The notes beneath the pieces are model-generated. The model was not told the origin of the DNA, made no database searches, and saw only the letters and a list, made by a program, of their open reading frames with translations. A DNA stretch of 64,000 bases from Colwellia piezophila ATCC BAA-637 (GTDB taxonomy: Bacteria; Pseudomonadota; Gammaproteobacteria; Enterobacterales; Alteromonadaceae): assembly GCF_000378625.1 (NCBI RefSeq), contig NZ_KB905166.1, positions 124,001 to 188,000 of the forward strand, read 5' to 3'. Below are positions 8,924 through 17,703 of this stretch, one piece after another. Position numbers and translations under genes: made by a program. Every line of letters starts with the position of its first letter. Within the stretch, counting starts at the first letter, position 1.

Positions 8924-9727
8924 ATGGCTTTTACTAGCATTGAATTTAAAGGGACAAGCTTTACCCTGTCTGTTTTACAGTTAAAATCAGTTAAGTTAGC
9001 CGATGTTCGTGCTGATTTAACAAAAAAGATCGCCCAAGCACCTGATTTCTTTCACCTGGTACCACTGGTGGTGAGTATCGAAAAAATTAACGATTCTCTT
9101 GATTATCAGGCGGTTAAATTGTTAGTTGAAGAACTCAATTTTACCTTCGTTGGATTTACCGGCACCGTTGATAAAGCACAACGTCAGCTTATTCGTGAGT
9201 TAGGCTTTTCATTTATTAATACTGCAAAAGCTTTAACTGGAAAAGCTTTAACTGGAAAAGCTTTAACTTCAAAAGCTAATGTCGCCAAAAATACGGGTGA
9301 AAAAAGCATGTTCACTGATAAAGCGACTGTGGCAACACAAACGCCAATAGCAGCGCCAGATAGCGGTGCACAAAAAGTTAGCACGCCGCAAGTCGCTTTA
9401 TTTACCGACAAAATACACCGAGGTCCTATTCGTTCAGGTCAGCAAGTTTACGCTAAGGGTCAAAATCTAGTGGTTATTGGCTCTGTTTCTGCCGGTGCTG
9501 AAGTTATTGCCGATGGTAATATCCATGTATACGGCTCATTACGCGGCCGCGCTATTGCTGGTGCCCAAGGTCATCATCAAGCAAAAATATATTGCCAAAA
9601 TCTTCAGGCTGAATTGGTCTCAATTAATGGTAACTATTGGCTGAGTGAGTCAATGGAAGAACACTGGGACTCTCCCGCCTATATTAATTTGACAGACAGC
9701 GAGTTGACGTCGTCAAAACTTATTTAA
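8924..9727 (+). CDS. minC: Septum site-determining protein MinC
   Basis: MinC inhibits FtsZ polymerisation away from midcell as the MinCD complex. The ATG at 8924 (AFTSIEFKGTSFTLSVLQL) matches the family N-terminus and gives 267 residues. Upstream starts (TTG 8885, ATG 8888) would add 12-13 residues unlike MinC. The C-terminal beta-helix that binds MinD is clear (GPIRSGQQVYAKGQNLVVIG, DGNIHVYGSLRGRAIAG). The linker between domains holds a three-fold 15-bp tandem repeat at 9226-9270 encoding KALTG units. minD follows after 28 bp. Confidence 0.93.
   Translation: MAFTSIEFKGTSFTLSVLQLKSVKLADVRADLTKKIAQAPDFFHLVPLVVSIEKINDSLDYQAVKLLVEELNFTFVGFTGTVDKAQRQLIRELGFSFINTAKALTGKALTGKALTSKANVAKNTGEKSMFTDKATVATQTPIAAPDSGAQKVSTPQVALFTDKIHRGPIRSGQQVYAKGQNLVVIGSVSAGAEVIADGNIHVYGSLRGRAIAGAQGHHQAKIYCQNLQAELVSINGNYWLSESMEEHWDSPAYINLTDSELTSSKLI
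9226..9270 (+). repeat. 15-bp tandem repeat inside minC linker
   Basis: Three copies of AAAAGCTTTAACTGG (the third ends in TTC) encode repeated KALTG in the flexible linker between the FtsZ- and MinD-binding domains. The repeat is in frame, so copy-number change would alter only linker length. Confidence 0.9.
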
Positions 9728-9755
9728 TTTTTAACTTATTAAGGATATTCGGTCT

Positions 9756-10565
9756 ATGGCACGGATAATAGTTGTAACATCAGGTAAGGGCGGAGTTGGC
9801 AAAACGACCTCAAGCGCTGCCATTGGTCTTGGTTTAGCGTTGAAAGGTAATAAAGTTGTGTTAATCGATTTTGATATCGGCTTACGAAACCTTGATTTGA
9901 TCATGGGTTGTGAACGACGCGTCGTTTATGATTTTGTTAATGTAATTAATGGTGAGGCGACGTTAAATCAGGCATTGATCAAAGATAAACGCGTTAGTAG
10001 CTTATCGGTATTACCTGCGTCGCAGACTCGCGACAAAGATGCGCTAACTAAAGAAAATGTCGGTAAAGTGCTAGAAGAGCTTGGTAAAACCTTTGACTTT
10101 ATTATTTGTGACTCACCTGCAGGTATTGAAGCTGGTGCGATGATGGCATTGTATTATGCTGATGAAGCGATAGTAACCACAAATCCTGAAGTTTCTTCGG
10201 TACGTGATTCTGATCGAATTCTAGGCATGTTAGCTAGTCGCTCTCGCAGAGCAGAGCTTGGCTTAGAGCCAATCAAAGAACACTTATTATTAACCCGTTA
10301 TTCTCCTAAGCGCGTGGCAGATGGTGAAATGCTCAGTGTTGAGGACGTGGAAGATATACTTTCTATACCTCTGTTGGGCGTTATTCCAGAATCACAAGCG
10401 GTACTAAAAGCCTCTAATGCCGGTGAGCCGGTAATTTTAGATACCGAAAGCGATGCTGGACAGGCTTACCAAGATGTAATTGACCGTCTATTGGGCGATA
10501 CTGTTGATTTTAGATTCTTACAAACCGAAAAGAAAAGTATTTTTAGTCGAATATTTGGAGGGTAA
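9756..10565 (+). CDS. minD: Septum site-determining ATPase MinD
   Basis: A 269-residue ParA/MRP-type ATPase with the deviant Walker A motif GKGGVGKTTSS near the N-terminus, switch segment DFDIGLRNLD, and FDFIICDSPAGIE. The C-terminal amphipathic membrane-targeting helix KKSIFSRIFGG is present. MinD binds the membrane in the ATP form, recruits MinC and is displaced by MinE, producing pole-to-pole oscillation. minE starts one base after its stop. Confidence 0.97.
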   Translation: MARIIVVTSGKGGVGKTTSSAAIGLGLALKGNKVVLIDFDIGLRNLDLIMGCERRVVYDFVNVINGEATLNQALIKDKRVSSLSVLPASQTRDKDALTKENVGKVLEELGKTFDFIICDSPAGIEAGAMMALYYADEAIVTTNPEVSSVRDSDRILGMLASRSRRAELGLEPIKEHLLLTRYSPKRVADGEMLSVEDVEDILSIPLLGVIPESQAVLKASNAGEPVILDTESDAGQAYQDVIDRLLGDTVDFRFLQTEKKSIFSRIFGG

Positions 10566-10566
10566 C

Positions 10567-10845
10567 ATGGCATTACTGGATTATTTTTTACGGAAGAAAG
10601 ACAAGCCGGCAACGACGGCTTCAAAAGCGAAAGAACGCCTGCAAATTATCGTGGCTCATGAACGTAATAGTCGCAATAAACAGCCTGATTATCTGCCGCA
10701 ATTAACTGAAGATATTCTTGCGGTTTTACGCAAGTACATTAAAGTGTCTGATGAGAGTTTTTCAATAAACCTTGATAATAAAGACGGTAATTTGAACGTC
10801 TTAGAACTCAATATTGAATTACATGATGAGCAAGGTAAAGGCTAA
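10567..10845 (+). CDS. minE: Cell division topological specificity factor MinE
   Basis: A 92-residue MinE starting at the ATG at 10567 (MALLDYFLRKKDKPATT), preceded by GGAGGG as a strong ribosome-binding site within the end of minD. The longer frame upstream is an artefact. The N-terminal membrane-binding and anti-MinCD segment includes ASKAKERLQIIVAHER; the C-terminal topological domain follows. MinE stimulates the MinD ATPase. It is the last gene of minCDE and a terminator follows at 10931. Confidence 0.96.
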   Translation: MALLDYFLRKKDKPATTASKAKERLQIIVAHERNSRNKQPDYLPQLTEDILAVLRKYIKVSDESFSINLDNKDGNLNVLELNIELHDEQGKG

Positions 10846-10930
10846 GCTTTATTAGAATGAATGAAGGCGATAAGTTATTGAGGTAATTTAATTCAATGAC
10901 TTAGTCCGTTGCTCTATTATGAAGATGAGA

Positions 10931-10974
10931 GCCCCAAACTCACTAGCTTTAAAGGCTTGAGTTTGGGGTTTTCG
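10931..10974 (+). terminator. Terminator after minE, possibly bidirectional
   Basis: The stem CCCCAAACTCA / TGAGTTTGGGG is followed by TTTTCGTGTTTT. It lies between the convergent minE and ansA and probably ends both. Confidence 0.85.
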
Positions 10975-10998
10975 TGTTTTGAAACAAGTAAGCTGGGG

Positions 10999-12012
10999 CT
11001 AGGTTAATTCGCCCCGTAAACTCACTTGCATTTGTTTGCACATCTCATCGTAGCTTAAGCCTTTACTTAATAGATAATGCAGCTTAGTTAACGTAGCCTC
11101 TAGGGTCATATCATGACCACTAATAACGCCGGCTTCACTTAAGGCATTGCCGGTAGCATAACCCGACATATTAACGGTGCCTCTAATACATTGGCTACAG
11201 TTAACAACCACTATTCCGTCTGCTCTTGCTTGTGTTAAACAAGCGAGTAGGGCTTTATCTTGCGGCGCGTTACCAACACCATAACTACGTAAAATTAGCG
11301 CTTTTACCGGTTGTTTAATCACATTTTCGATGACGTCACTACTAATGCCTGGGTATAAGTGTACTACGCCAATAGGTTGCGGCGTGATGGTTGATAATTG
11401 TAGCGGCGCAATCTCTTGCTCAGCATCAGCTAACTTACCGGCACCTAACTGTATATTAATGCCTGCTTCTAACAATACCGGCATGTTAGGCGAATCGAAG
11501 GCATTAAAACCATCGGCATAGGCTTTGATACAACGGTTACCACGAAAAAGTTTGTTATTAAAAAATAAACTTACTTCACTGATAGGGTAATTAGCGGCAA
11601 TGTATAAAGCGTTAAGTACATTCACTTGTCCGTCAGAGCGAAGTTGACTTAAAGGAATTTGCGAGCCAGTAACAATAACAGGTTTGCTCAAATTCTCGAA
11701 CATAAAAGATAATGCAGAGCTGGTATAGGCCATGGTATCAGTGCCGTGTAAAACAACAAACCCATCATAGTCATCATAATTTGCTTTAATATCATCAGCG
11801 ATCCGTTGCCAATCACGGGGAGTCATGTTTGATGAATCAATTAAAGGCTGATATTCACTGATGGTAAATTCAGGCATTTCACTACGATGAAATTCAGGCA
11901 GGGCATTGATAGATTCAGTCAAATGACCTTTTGCAGGAATAAAGCCTTGAGTGCTTTGCATCATACCTATAGTGCCACCGGTATAGGCGACGTAAATTCT
12001 TTTTTTCGTCAT
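10999..12012 (-). CDS. ansA: Type I (cytoplasmic) L-asparaginase
   Basis: A 337-residue asparaginase, the same length as E. coli AnsA, without a signal peptide. It hydrolyses L-asparagine to aspartate and ammonia. Both catalytic threonine motifs are present: YTGGTIGMM near the N-terminus and FVVLHGTDTMAYTSSAL about residue 90. The conserved IVTGSQIP and the allosteric-domain segment ALILRSYGVGNAP are also seen. It is monocistronic on the minus strand; a dispersed repeat lies upstream of it. Confidence 0.94.
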   Translation of the reverse strand: MTKKRIYVAYTGGTIGMMQSTQGFIPAKGHLTESINALPEFHRSEMPEFTISEYQPLIDSSNMTPRDWQRIADDIKANYDDYDGFVVLHGTDTMAYTSSALSFMFENLSKPVIVTGSQIPLSQLRSDGQVNVLNALYIAANYPISEVSLFFNNKLFRGNRCIKAYADGFNAFDSPNMPVLLEAGINIQLGAGKLADAEQEIAPLQLSTITPQPIGVVHLYPGISSDVIENVIKQPVKALILRSYGVGNAPQDKALLACLTQARADGIVVVNCSQCIRGTVNMSGYATGNALSEAGVISGHDMTLEATLTKLHYLLSKGLSYDEMCKQMQVSLRGELT

Positions 12013-12131
12013 GATTGTAAATGCTTTAAGTGATTAGTTATTCGAGCGATATTATATCTTAGCAAACGGTAAAATTACTAGCGGACTTAGTCGTTGATGG
12101 TGTAAATTGATGAAAAAAATTGCTTAGTGAC

Positions 12132-12403
12132 TAATACCAAGTTGATTAAGTTCTTTCCCACTCAGCGAGAGTTAAAGGGTTTAGAGGCCAGGCATTGATT
12201 GAAGAGAATGGTTATTCCCTTGTCAAAATCAATAACGCCGCATATGAACCCTTTAAACTCGCCCTGTGGGAGCTTACTCAATGACCACTAACATCGTTAA
12301 ATTTATGTGGTTTAGAATGACTAGACCTAAACAAATTTGCCTGGTTATTGAACATTAAGTACAGCTCTGAGCTGGGAAGAAATTTAATCAAATTGGTATA
12401 ATA
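12132..12403. repeat. Dispersed ~270-bp repeat with terminal inverted repeats, copy B
   Basis: The left end TAATACCAAGTTGATTAA mirrors the right end TTTAATCAAATTGGTATAAT. The segment 12188-12235 is the reverse complement of part of copy A at 6006-6274, but the terminal repeats of the two copies differ in sequence. It fills the gap between ansA and sppA and does not code. Confidence 0.75.
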
Positions 12404-12520
12404 GCTCCTTGTTTCAACATAGAACCGTGGCAAGTTAACGGTGCTTTTGTCGGTGTGGCTAACAAAAGCCTAGGTTAAAAACAGACCTAGAACAGAAAAG
12501 GCACAGACAAGGCACAGACA

Positions 12521-12556
12521 AAAAAAGAGGCCGTTATTTGCATAACGACCTCTTTA
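12521..12556 (-). terminator. Terminator of sppA
   Basis: A hairpin AAAGAGG-CGTTAT / ATAACG-CCTCTTT with one internal mismatch. On the minus strand it is followed by a run of seven T. It lies 45 bp beyond the sppA stop codon. Confidence 0.9.
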
Positions 12557-12600
12557 GATTCATGCTTTCGCATGGGTTTTTACTTTAATAATTTACTCGC

Positions 12601-14511
12601 TTAGTTCCCGCTACAAGCAACACATAAAGTGTAACGACCTTGTGGGTCGTTGAACTGATTCATTTGGCTTAACTCAGCTTTTAGCATCGTCATTAAGGTG
12701 GATAACGGTGCATTGTTTACTGCATTGGTTGTTACATCAATGGCTATTTTCTCGTCCATTGAAGTAAATAAGCCAATCAGACTGGCTGAATTACCCAATA
12801 GTTGCTGCATGATTTTATTGCGTGAAGATTGCTCTTTTTCAATCAATAAAGTGTCATATTGTTCAAGTTTTGCCAGGCTTGCCGCGGCTACTACAGCGTC
12901 AGTTAAATTACCAAGTTCATCAACTAAACCAAGCTCTTTAGCTTTTTTACCTGACCAAACACGGCCTTGGGCGATAGCATCTACTTCCTCAACGGTCATA
13001 CCACGATTGTCAGCAACCAACTGAATAAACTCTTGGTAACCTTTGTTAATTGATAACTGGAATAATTTAGCCATACCAGGCGTTAGCGCTTGGGTAGGGC
13101 CGAAACCTGCGATGTCGGTTGTACCAACGCCGTCAGTATGAATACCCATCTTACTTAATGAATCTTCAAAGGTCATCATCATACCAAAGATACCAATTGA
13201 GCCAGTGATAGTGGCAGGTGAAGCGTAAATTTTATCGGCGGGAGCTGAAATCCAGTAACCACCTGAAGCGGCATACGTGCCCATTGAAGCGACAACCGGC
13301 TTACCGGCTTTTTTCAATAATTCTACTTCTTGACGAATGATTTCCGAAGCATAAGCACTACCACCTGGGCTATCTACACGAAGTACAACGGCTTTAACAT
13401 CATCATTGAAACGCGCTTTACGCAATAATTTAGCTGTGCTGTCGCCGCCAATAGTTCCAGGTTTTTGTGTGCCGTCTAAAATAGTTCCTTTAGCGACAAT
13501 GATAGCCACTTTATCGCTAGCCGACTCAGTCAATTCTGCGCTGGCATCTAAAGTGGAACTGGTTGCTGTCATATAGGCTTGGTAACCAATATGGCTATAG
13601 CTATCACCTTTTTTGTTCTTACCCACTAAATCAATGAGCTCAGAACGCATTTCTTGGCGAGACTTTAATTGATCAACCCAGTTGTTGTTTAGAGCATATT
13701 TGGCAAAACTACTGCCAGATGCACTGAACTTACTGACTAGCGTATCGATGTTTTCATCAAAGTTATCTATGCCAAAACCACGACGGGCAGCAACATCTTC
13801 TTTATATTGCATCCATAAGTCATTTAACCAAAGTTTGTTGGCTTCTTTTGCTGCGTCAGACATGTCATCACGAATAAACGGTTCAACCGCAGATTTAAAC
13901 GTTCCTACGCGAAAAATATGTTGATTAATGGCTAACTTATCCAAGGCAGACTTAAAGTACATTTTATAACGGCCATAACCTTCAAGTAACATAAAACCTT
14001 GTGGGTTTAACCAAATGTTGTCAGCGGTGCTTGCTAGGTAGTACTGGGTTTGTGAAAATTGATCACCAAGGGCAATAATTTGCTTGCCTGAGCTTTTAAA
14101 GTCTTCCAGTGCTGCGGCAATATCTTGTAGTTTAGTTAAACCGGCGCGTTGTAAGCCTTGCAGTTGTAAAACTAATATTTCTACCCGATCATCTTTTTTT
14201 GCTTTACCAATAACATCAATGATATCGCTCAGTAATACTTCTGGCTTATCATCACTTTGCTCCATGGCTTCACTTAAAAAAGCTTCCACCGGGTCTACTT
14301 CACGCTTTTGCTCGACCACTTCACCGACTAGGTTTAGTACTAGCGCTGTTTTATCTGGTACGTGAATTTGTTCCTCACCACTTAATAACACACCAACGAA
14401 GGCGAATAACAGCATAAAAAATACTAGGTTGACCACTATTGAGCGTGTAGCTGTTAATATCCGCCAAAGTGAAGAAAAGAACCTTTTTATAATGCCTGGA
14501 TTATTGTTCAT
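12601..14511 (-). CDS. sppA: Signal peptide peptidase SppA, 67K type
   Basis: A 636-residue inner-membrane serine protease with one N-terminal transmembrane segment (about residues 20-42, IVVNLVFFMLLFAFVGVLL) and two tandem S49 domains. The catalytic Lys is in VGTFKSAVEPF and the Ser in GTYAASGGYWIS, consistent with the Ser/Lys dyad of E. coli SppA. The substrate-pocket segment LRVDSPGGSAYAS is also clear. It degrades signal peptides left in the membrane after secretion. The C-terminus ends in an unusual CVACSGN. It has its own terminator. Confidence 0.94.
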   Translation of the reverse strand: MNNNPGIIKRFFSSLWRILTATRSIVVNLVFFMLLFAFVGVLLSGEEQIHVPDKTALVLNLVGEVVEQKREVDPVEAFLSEAMEQSDDKPEVLLSDIIDVIGKAKKDDRVEILVLQLQGLQRAGLTKLQDIAAALEDFKSSGKQIIALGDQFSQTQYYLASTADNIWLNPQGFMLLEGYGRYKMYFKSALDKLAINQHIFRVGTFKSAVEPFIRDDMSDAAKEANKLWLNDLWMQYKEDVAARRGFGIDNFDENIDTLVSKFSASGSSFAKYALNNNWVDQLKSRQEMRSELIDLVGKNKKGDSYSHIGYQAYMTATSSTLDASAELTESASDKVAIIVAKGTILDGTQKPGTIGGDSTAKLLRKARFNDDVKAVVLRVDSPGGSAYASEIIRQEVELLKKAGKPVVASMGTYAASGGYWISAPADKIYASPATITGSIGIFGMMMTFEDSLSKMGIHTDGVGTTDIAGFGPTQALTPGMAKLFQLSINKGYQEFIQLVADNRGMTVEEVDAIAQGRVWSGKKAKELGLVDELGNLTDAVVAAASLAKLEQYDTLLIEKEQSSRNKIMQQLLGNSASLIGLFTSMDEKIAIDVTTNAVNNAPLSTLMTMLKAELSQMNQFNDPQGRYTLCVACSGN

Positions 14512-14720
14512 ATGATTATCTTAGCTTGCTTTAATTAAAAATCTTAAGGTTATACTACCTTAATGTTTACCAAAACTTAACAATTGCCCTCGCTACTTTG
14601 TAACTTTTTATGCCAGTGTTGAATCGACAGCATATTTATCAAACAATATTGATTAAAATGAAAGTGTTTAGTCGGTATAACGTTCTTATAATTAACCCTT
14701 TATTTAAAAAGACCGCCTTC

Positions 14721-15419
14721 ATGCGACATTTACCACATTACTACCAATGCTTTTTAGCTCAACTTAAAAATTTCGATGGTATTCCGGCTTTACTCTTAAG
14801 GCTGTACCTTGCACCGGTATTTATCATGGCGGGATTTAGCAAAACTCAATTACTCAATGAAGATGTCAGCGGATTTAGTGCCATTATGGCTGATCCCAAT
14901 ATTATTGCCTGGTTTGGCAACAGTGACTGGGGCTTAGGTTTTCCGTTTCCGGCTTTACTTGCCAATTTGGTTATTTTAGTTGAGTTTTTTGGTGGTTGGT
15001 TATTATTAGTGGGCGCGTTAACACGGTTAATCAGCATTCCATTGATGTTTACTATGATAGTAGCGGCTACTTCGGTTCATGCGGACAATGGCTGGTTTGC
15101 TATCACACCCACAAACAGTGATATTAGCCCGGCAAGAGTTGCCACTTGGTTAGGTGTTGAAAGTGCTAAGGCGAGTTTAGAGAACAGTGAACAAACAGCA
15201 ATACGACTAGAAAAAATGAAAGAGCTGTTAAATGAGAATGGTAATACTGATTGGTTATATGAAAAGGGTAATATCGTGGTATTAAATAACGGTATCGAAT
15301 TTTCGACAACGTACTTTATCATGTTACTCGCGTTATTCTTTATCGGTGCAGGGCGTTATACCAGCGTTGACCACTTTGTCGCACAACGTTTTCTGATAGA
15401 GAAAAAGCATTTCAACTAA
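14721..15419 (+). CDS. DoxX family membrane protein
   Basis: A DoxX/DUF417-like integral membrane protein. LLLRLYLAPVFIMAGFSK is the first DoxX helix, GFPFPALLANLVILVEFFGGWLLLVGALTRL holds the next two, and a last helix is YFIMLLALFFIGAGRYTSVD. A 90-residue soluble loop (about residues 130-195 from this start) lies before the last helix. Start choice is weak. The ATG at 14721 fits the family best, but ATGs at 14610 and 14658 are in frame, and none has a good ribosome-binding site. Function unknown; relatives are linked to redox or thiol stress. Confidence 0.8.
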   Translation: MRHLPHYYQCFLAQLKNFDGIPALLLRLYLAPVFIMAGFSKTQLLNEDVSGFSAIMADPNIIAWFGNSDWGLGFPFPALLANLVILVEFFGGWLLLVGALTRLISIPLMFTMIVAATSVHADNGWFAITPTNSDISPARVATWLGVESAKASLENSEQTAIRLEKMKELLNENGNTDWLYEKGNIVVLNNGIEFSTTYFIMLLALFFIGAGRYTSVDHFVAQRFLIEKKHFN

Positions 15420-15442
15420 AAAGTGTTTTTCCGGTGAAGACA

Positions 15443-15483
15443 TAAAAAAGCTGAACAGCGTTTAAGTTGTTCAGCTTTTTTTT
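15443..15483. terminator. Bidirectional terminator between DoxX and EamA genes
   Basis: A hairpin AAAAAAGCTGAACA / TGTTCAGCTTTTTTT with A and T runs on both sides, between convergent genes. Confidence 0.9.
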
Positions 15484-15501
15484 ATTGATTGTTTATCACA
15501 A

Positions 15502-16404
15502 CTACTCGTTGCTTTTGGTCTTTTTATTCTTGAACAGCGCTAATGAATCACCAAAGTGATAAATAGCCAAACCAAACAACACCATAAATGCGCCCGCAAT
15601 CAGTTTATCATTGATCAGCTCGCCATTTAACAGTGCGCCTAAACTCAAGGCGATTACTGGGGTGACTAAGGTGATCAAGGTTACTGTGCTAGCTGATAGC
15701 TTTTGCAACACAGTAAAGTAAGCATAGAAACCAATCAATGAACCAAAGACACCTAGATAAAGTGTTGCCCAAATAGATCTGGCTTGCCACAGATCAATCG
15801 GTAGAGTGCCGTCCAACACTAACCAACTCACTAAAAACATCGGTGTGGCAAAGGTTAACGCACCTACCGTAGTGGCTAACGGGTGTATTGCTAATGTCAC
15901 ACTCTTTACCAATACGCCACTTAAACTAAAGAAAAACACCGCCAATAAAATATAGATGCCGCCATACATACTGTCATCAGTAAAACTGATCTTATCAGAG
16001 CAAACGACAGCCAAGCCGATAAGTGAAATCAACATAGAAAATTTACGTATGCCGCTGATATTTGGCTCGGCTAAAATGTGCTTGGCTAATAGCGCTGAAA
16101 TTACTGGGGATAAGCCAAATACTAAGGAAATTATACCTGAGGTTAAATAGGGCGCAGCAAGGTATGTACATAACATACCGCCAAAAATACCAGATGCCGA
16201 GTAGCTGTATAATTTCAATGCCTGTTTGTGCCAAGGAATACTAATTTTTCGAATTTTAATCACAAGGGCTCCAAGCACTAAAGCGATAAGCATTCTTAGC
16301 AATACCGCTAAACTTGGATTAATGGACTCCGCACTCCATACGATACCTAATGGGGTGGTTGACCATATTAAAAGTACCGCCAAATAGGCAATTGACACTG
16401 ACAT
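15502..16404 (-). CDS. EamA/DMT superfamily transporter
   Basis: A 300-residue protein with about ten hydrophobic helices arranged as two EamA repeats (AYLAVLLIWSTTPLGIVW and GGIYILLAVFFFSLSGVLVKS open the two halves). This is the drug/metabolite transporter fold in the inner membrane. The start ATG at 16404 has AAGGAAAAG just upstream. The substrate cannot be inferred. It is convergent with the DoxX gene and monocistronic. Confidence 0.88.
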   Translation of the reverse strand: MSVSIAYLAVLLIWSTTPLGIVWSAESINPSLAVLLRMLIALVLGALVIKIRKISIPWHKQALKLYSYSASGIFGGMLCTYLAAPYLTSGIISLVFGLSPVISALLAKHILAEPNISGIRKFSMLISLIGLAVVCSDKISFTDDSMYGGIYILLAVFFFSLSGVLVKSVTLAIHPLATTVGALTFATPMFLVSWLVLDGTLPIDLWQARSIWATLYLGVFGSLIGFYAYFTVLQKLSASTVTLITLVTPVIALSLGALLNGELINDKLIAGAFMVLFGLAIYHFGDSLALFKNKKTKSNE

Positions 16405-16516
16405 TTTACTTTTCCTTCATTTGATTAATAACTCAAATATTGTTGAATAACTCACATGTTTATTAAGCTAAGGCAGACAGTTGCGGATTTTAAGAGTAGG
16501 GGGGATATAAACAAAA

Positions 16517-16545
16517 AAGCCGCAAGAGATGATTTCTGCGGCTTA
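16517..16545 (-). terminator. Terminator on the minus strand after a small ORF
   Basis: The stem AAGCCGCA / TGCGGCTT is followed on the minus strand by TTTTTTGTTT. It lies 23 bp beyond the stop of the small ORF at 16568-16714 and about 110 bp upstream of the EamA gene start, so it ends a separate minus-strand transcript. Confidence 0.8.
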
Positions 16546-16567
16546 AAGATGAATGAATAATTACTGA

Positions 16568-16714
16568 TTAACTATTATTTTTTAAATGCTCCGCAGTGGG
16601 GGGCCAATTTAACAGGCGCTTTACTTGCCAAAGTCGATTGACCACAAGCAGGCTGAAAATAGCCAGAGCTTTTAGGTTTCGAATATTGGTCATGGTCAGT
16701 AAATTGTTTTGCAT
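16568..16714 (-). CDS. Small hydrophobic protein, unrecognised
   Basis: The ATG at 16714 gives 48 residues, MQNNLLTMTNIRNLKALAIF and onward, with a hydrophobic stretch (ALAIFSLLVV) and a basic tail (WQVKRLLNW). A TTG at 16777 would add 21 residues and looks less likely. Support comes from the terminator placed directly after its stop on the same strand, which implies a dedicated transcript. The transcript could instead be a small RNA or a leader. No family is recognised. Confidence 0.4.
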   Translation of the reverse strand: MQNNLLTMTNIRNLKALAIFSLLVVNRLWQVKRLLNWPPTAEHLKNNS

Positions 16715-16975
16715 ACTATTTCTTATAAAGAGTCTTATAGTGAATCTAATCGTTAGTACTATCGTTAATCGGGACAAGTTATCTTGTGCTGAATTTACCG
16801 TTAGTGTAATTACTTAACGATTGTGGCTTTAGCGCAAAACTAAGTCAACAAGAAATACGGTCAATTGCTATATTTAATTTATTTCGCTCATTATGGCCTT
16901 ATTTAGTTAAGATAAGCGTGCACAACGATAAAATTATCGATAAACTTTAATGATACACCTTGTTAGAAGAATCTT

Positions 16976-17572
16976 ATGAACGCCATTGAATTATTATTAC
17001 AACGTCAATCTACGCCATTATTGACTGAGCCCGCGCCGAGCGAGGCAGATTTAACCACGTTACTTGCTGCAGGTATGCGAGTACCTGATCATGGTGGTTT
17101 AAAACCATGGCATTTTCATGTTATTACCGGTAATGGTTTGCAACGATTAAGTGAACTTTACGTTGAAGCGACTACCATAGAGATGGCTATTAACGCTGGC
17201 CTAATTGAAGGTACTAGCATTGATGAACACGCCTCAAATGAAAAAATGGCCAAAGTCGCTAAAATGCCATTTAGAGCACCGATGATTATTGTTATTTCTA
17301 CTCACTATGTTGAACATAATAAGGTACCTGAGCAAGAGCAACTAATTGCAGCAGGTTGTGCTGCTCAAGCAATGCAAATGGCAGCATTTTCATTGGGCTA
17401 TGGTGCTATGTGGCGTACTGGTAATTTAGCTTATAATGAAACGGTAAAGCAAGGCTTAGATATCACTGAGGGTAATGAAATCGCCGGATTTTTATATATA
17501 GGTACCCCGAAAAAAGAACTCAATGTAAAACCCGCAAAAGACAATCAAGACAAGGTTACCTATTGGCAGTAA
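16976..17572 (+). CDS. Nitroreductase family protein, YdjA-like
   Basis: A 198-residue flavin-dependent oxidoreductase. The FMN-binding N-terminus is MNAIELLLQRQSTPLLTEPAPS. GMRVPDHGGLKPWHFHVI and CAAQAMQMAAFSLGYGAMWRTG match the compact YdjA branch of NAD(P)H nitroreductases, which are dimers with FMN at the interface. The C-terminus GFLYIGTPKKE is also typical. The physiological substrate is unknown. It is convergent with asnS and shares a terminator with it. Confidence 0.9.
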   Translation: MNAIELLLQRQSTPLLTEPAPSEADLTTLLAAGMRVPDHGGLKPWHFHVITGNGLQRLSELYVEATTIEMAINAGLIEGTSIDEHASNEKMAKVAKMPFRAPMIIVISTHYVEHNKVPEQEQLIAAGCAAQAMQMAAFSLGYGAMWRTGNLAYNETVKQGLDITEGNEIAGFLYIGTPKKELNVKPAKDNQDKVTYWQ

Positions 17573-17626
17573 CTACTTGTTTGTAACTAGGTGTTAGTAA
17601 TGATAGATTTAACTTATGATCAGACA

Positions 17627-17657
17627 TAAAAAAAGCGACCTTAGGTCGCTTTTTTTG
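17627..17657. terminator. Bidirectional terminator between nitroreductase and asnS
   Basis: A hairpin AAAAAAGCGACC-TTA-GGTCGCTTTTTT, near perfect, with A and T tracts on both sides, between convergent genes. Confidence 0.92.
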
Positions 17658-17703
17658 TATCTAACACACTTTTTTTAGTAACATTTACGTTTTAAATGAA
17701 TCG

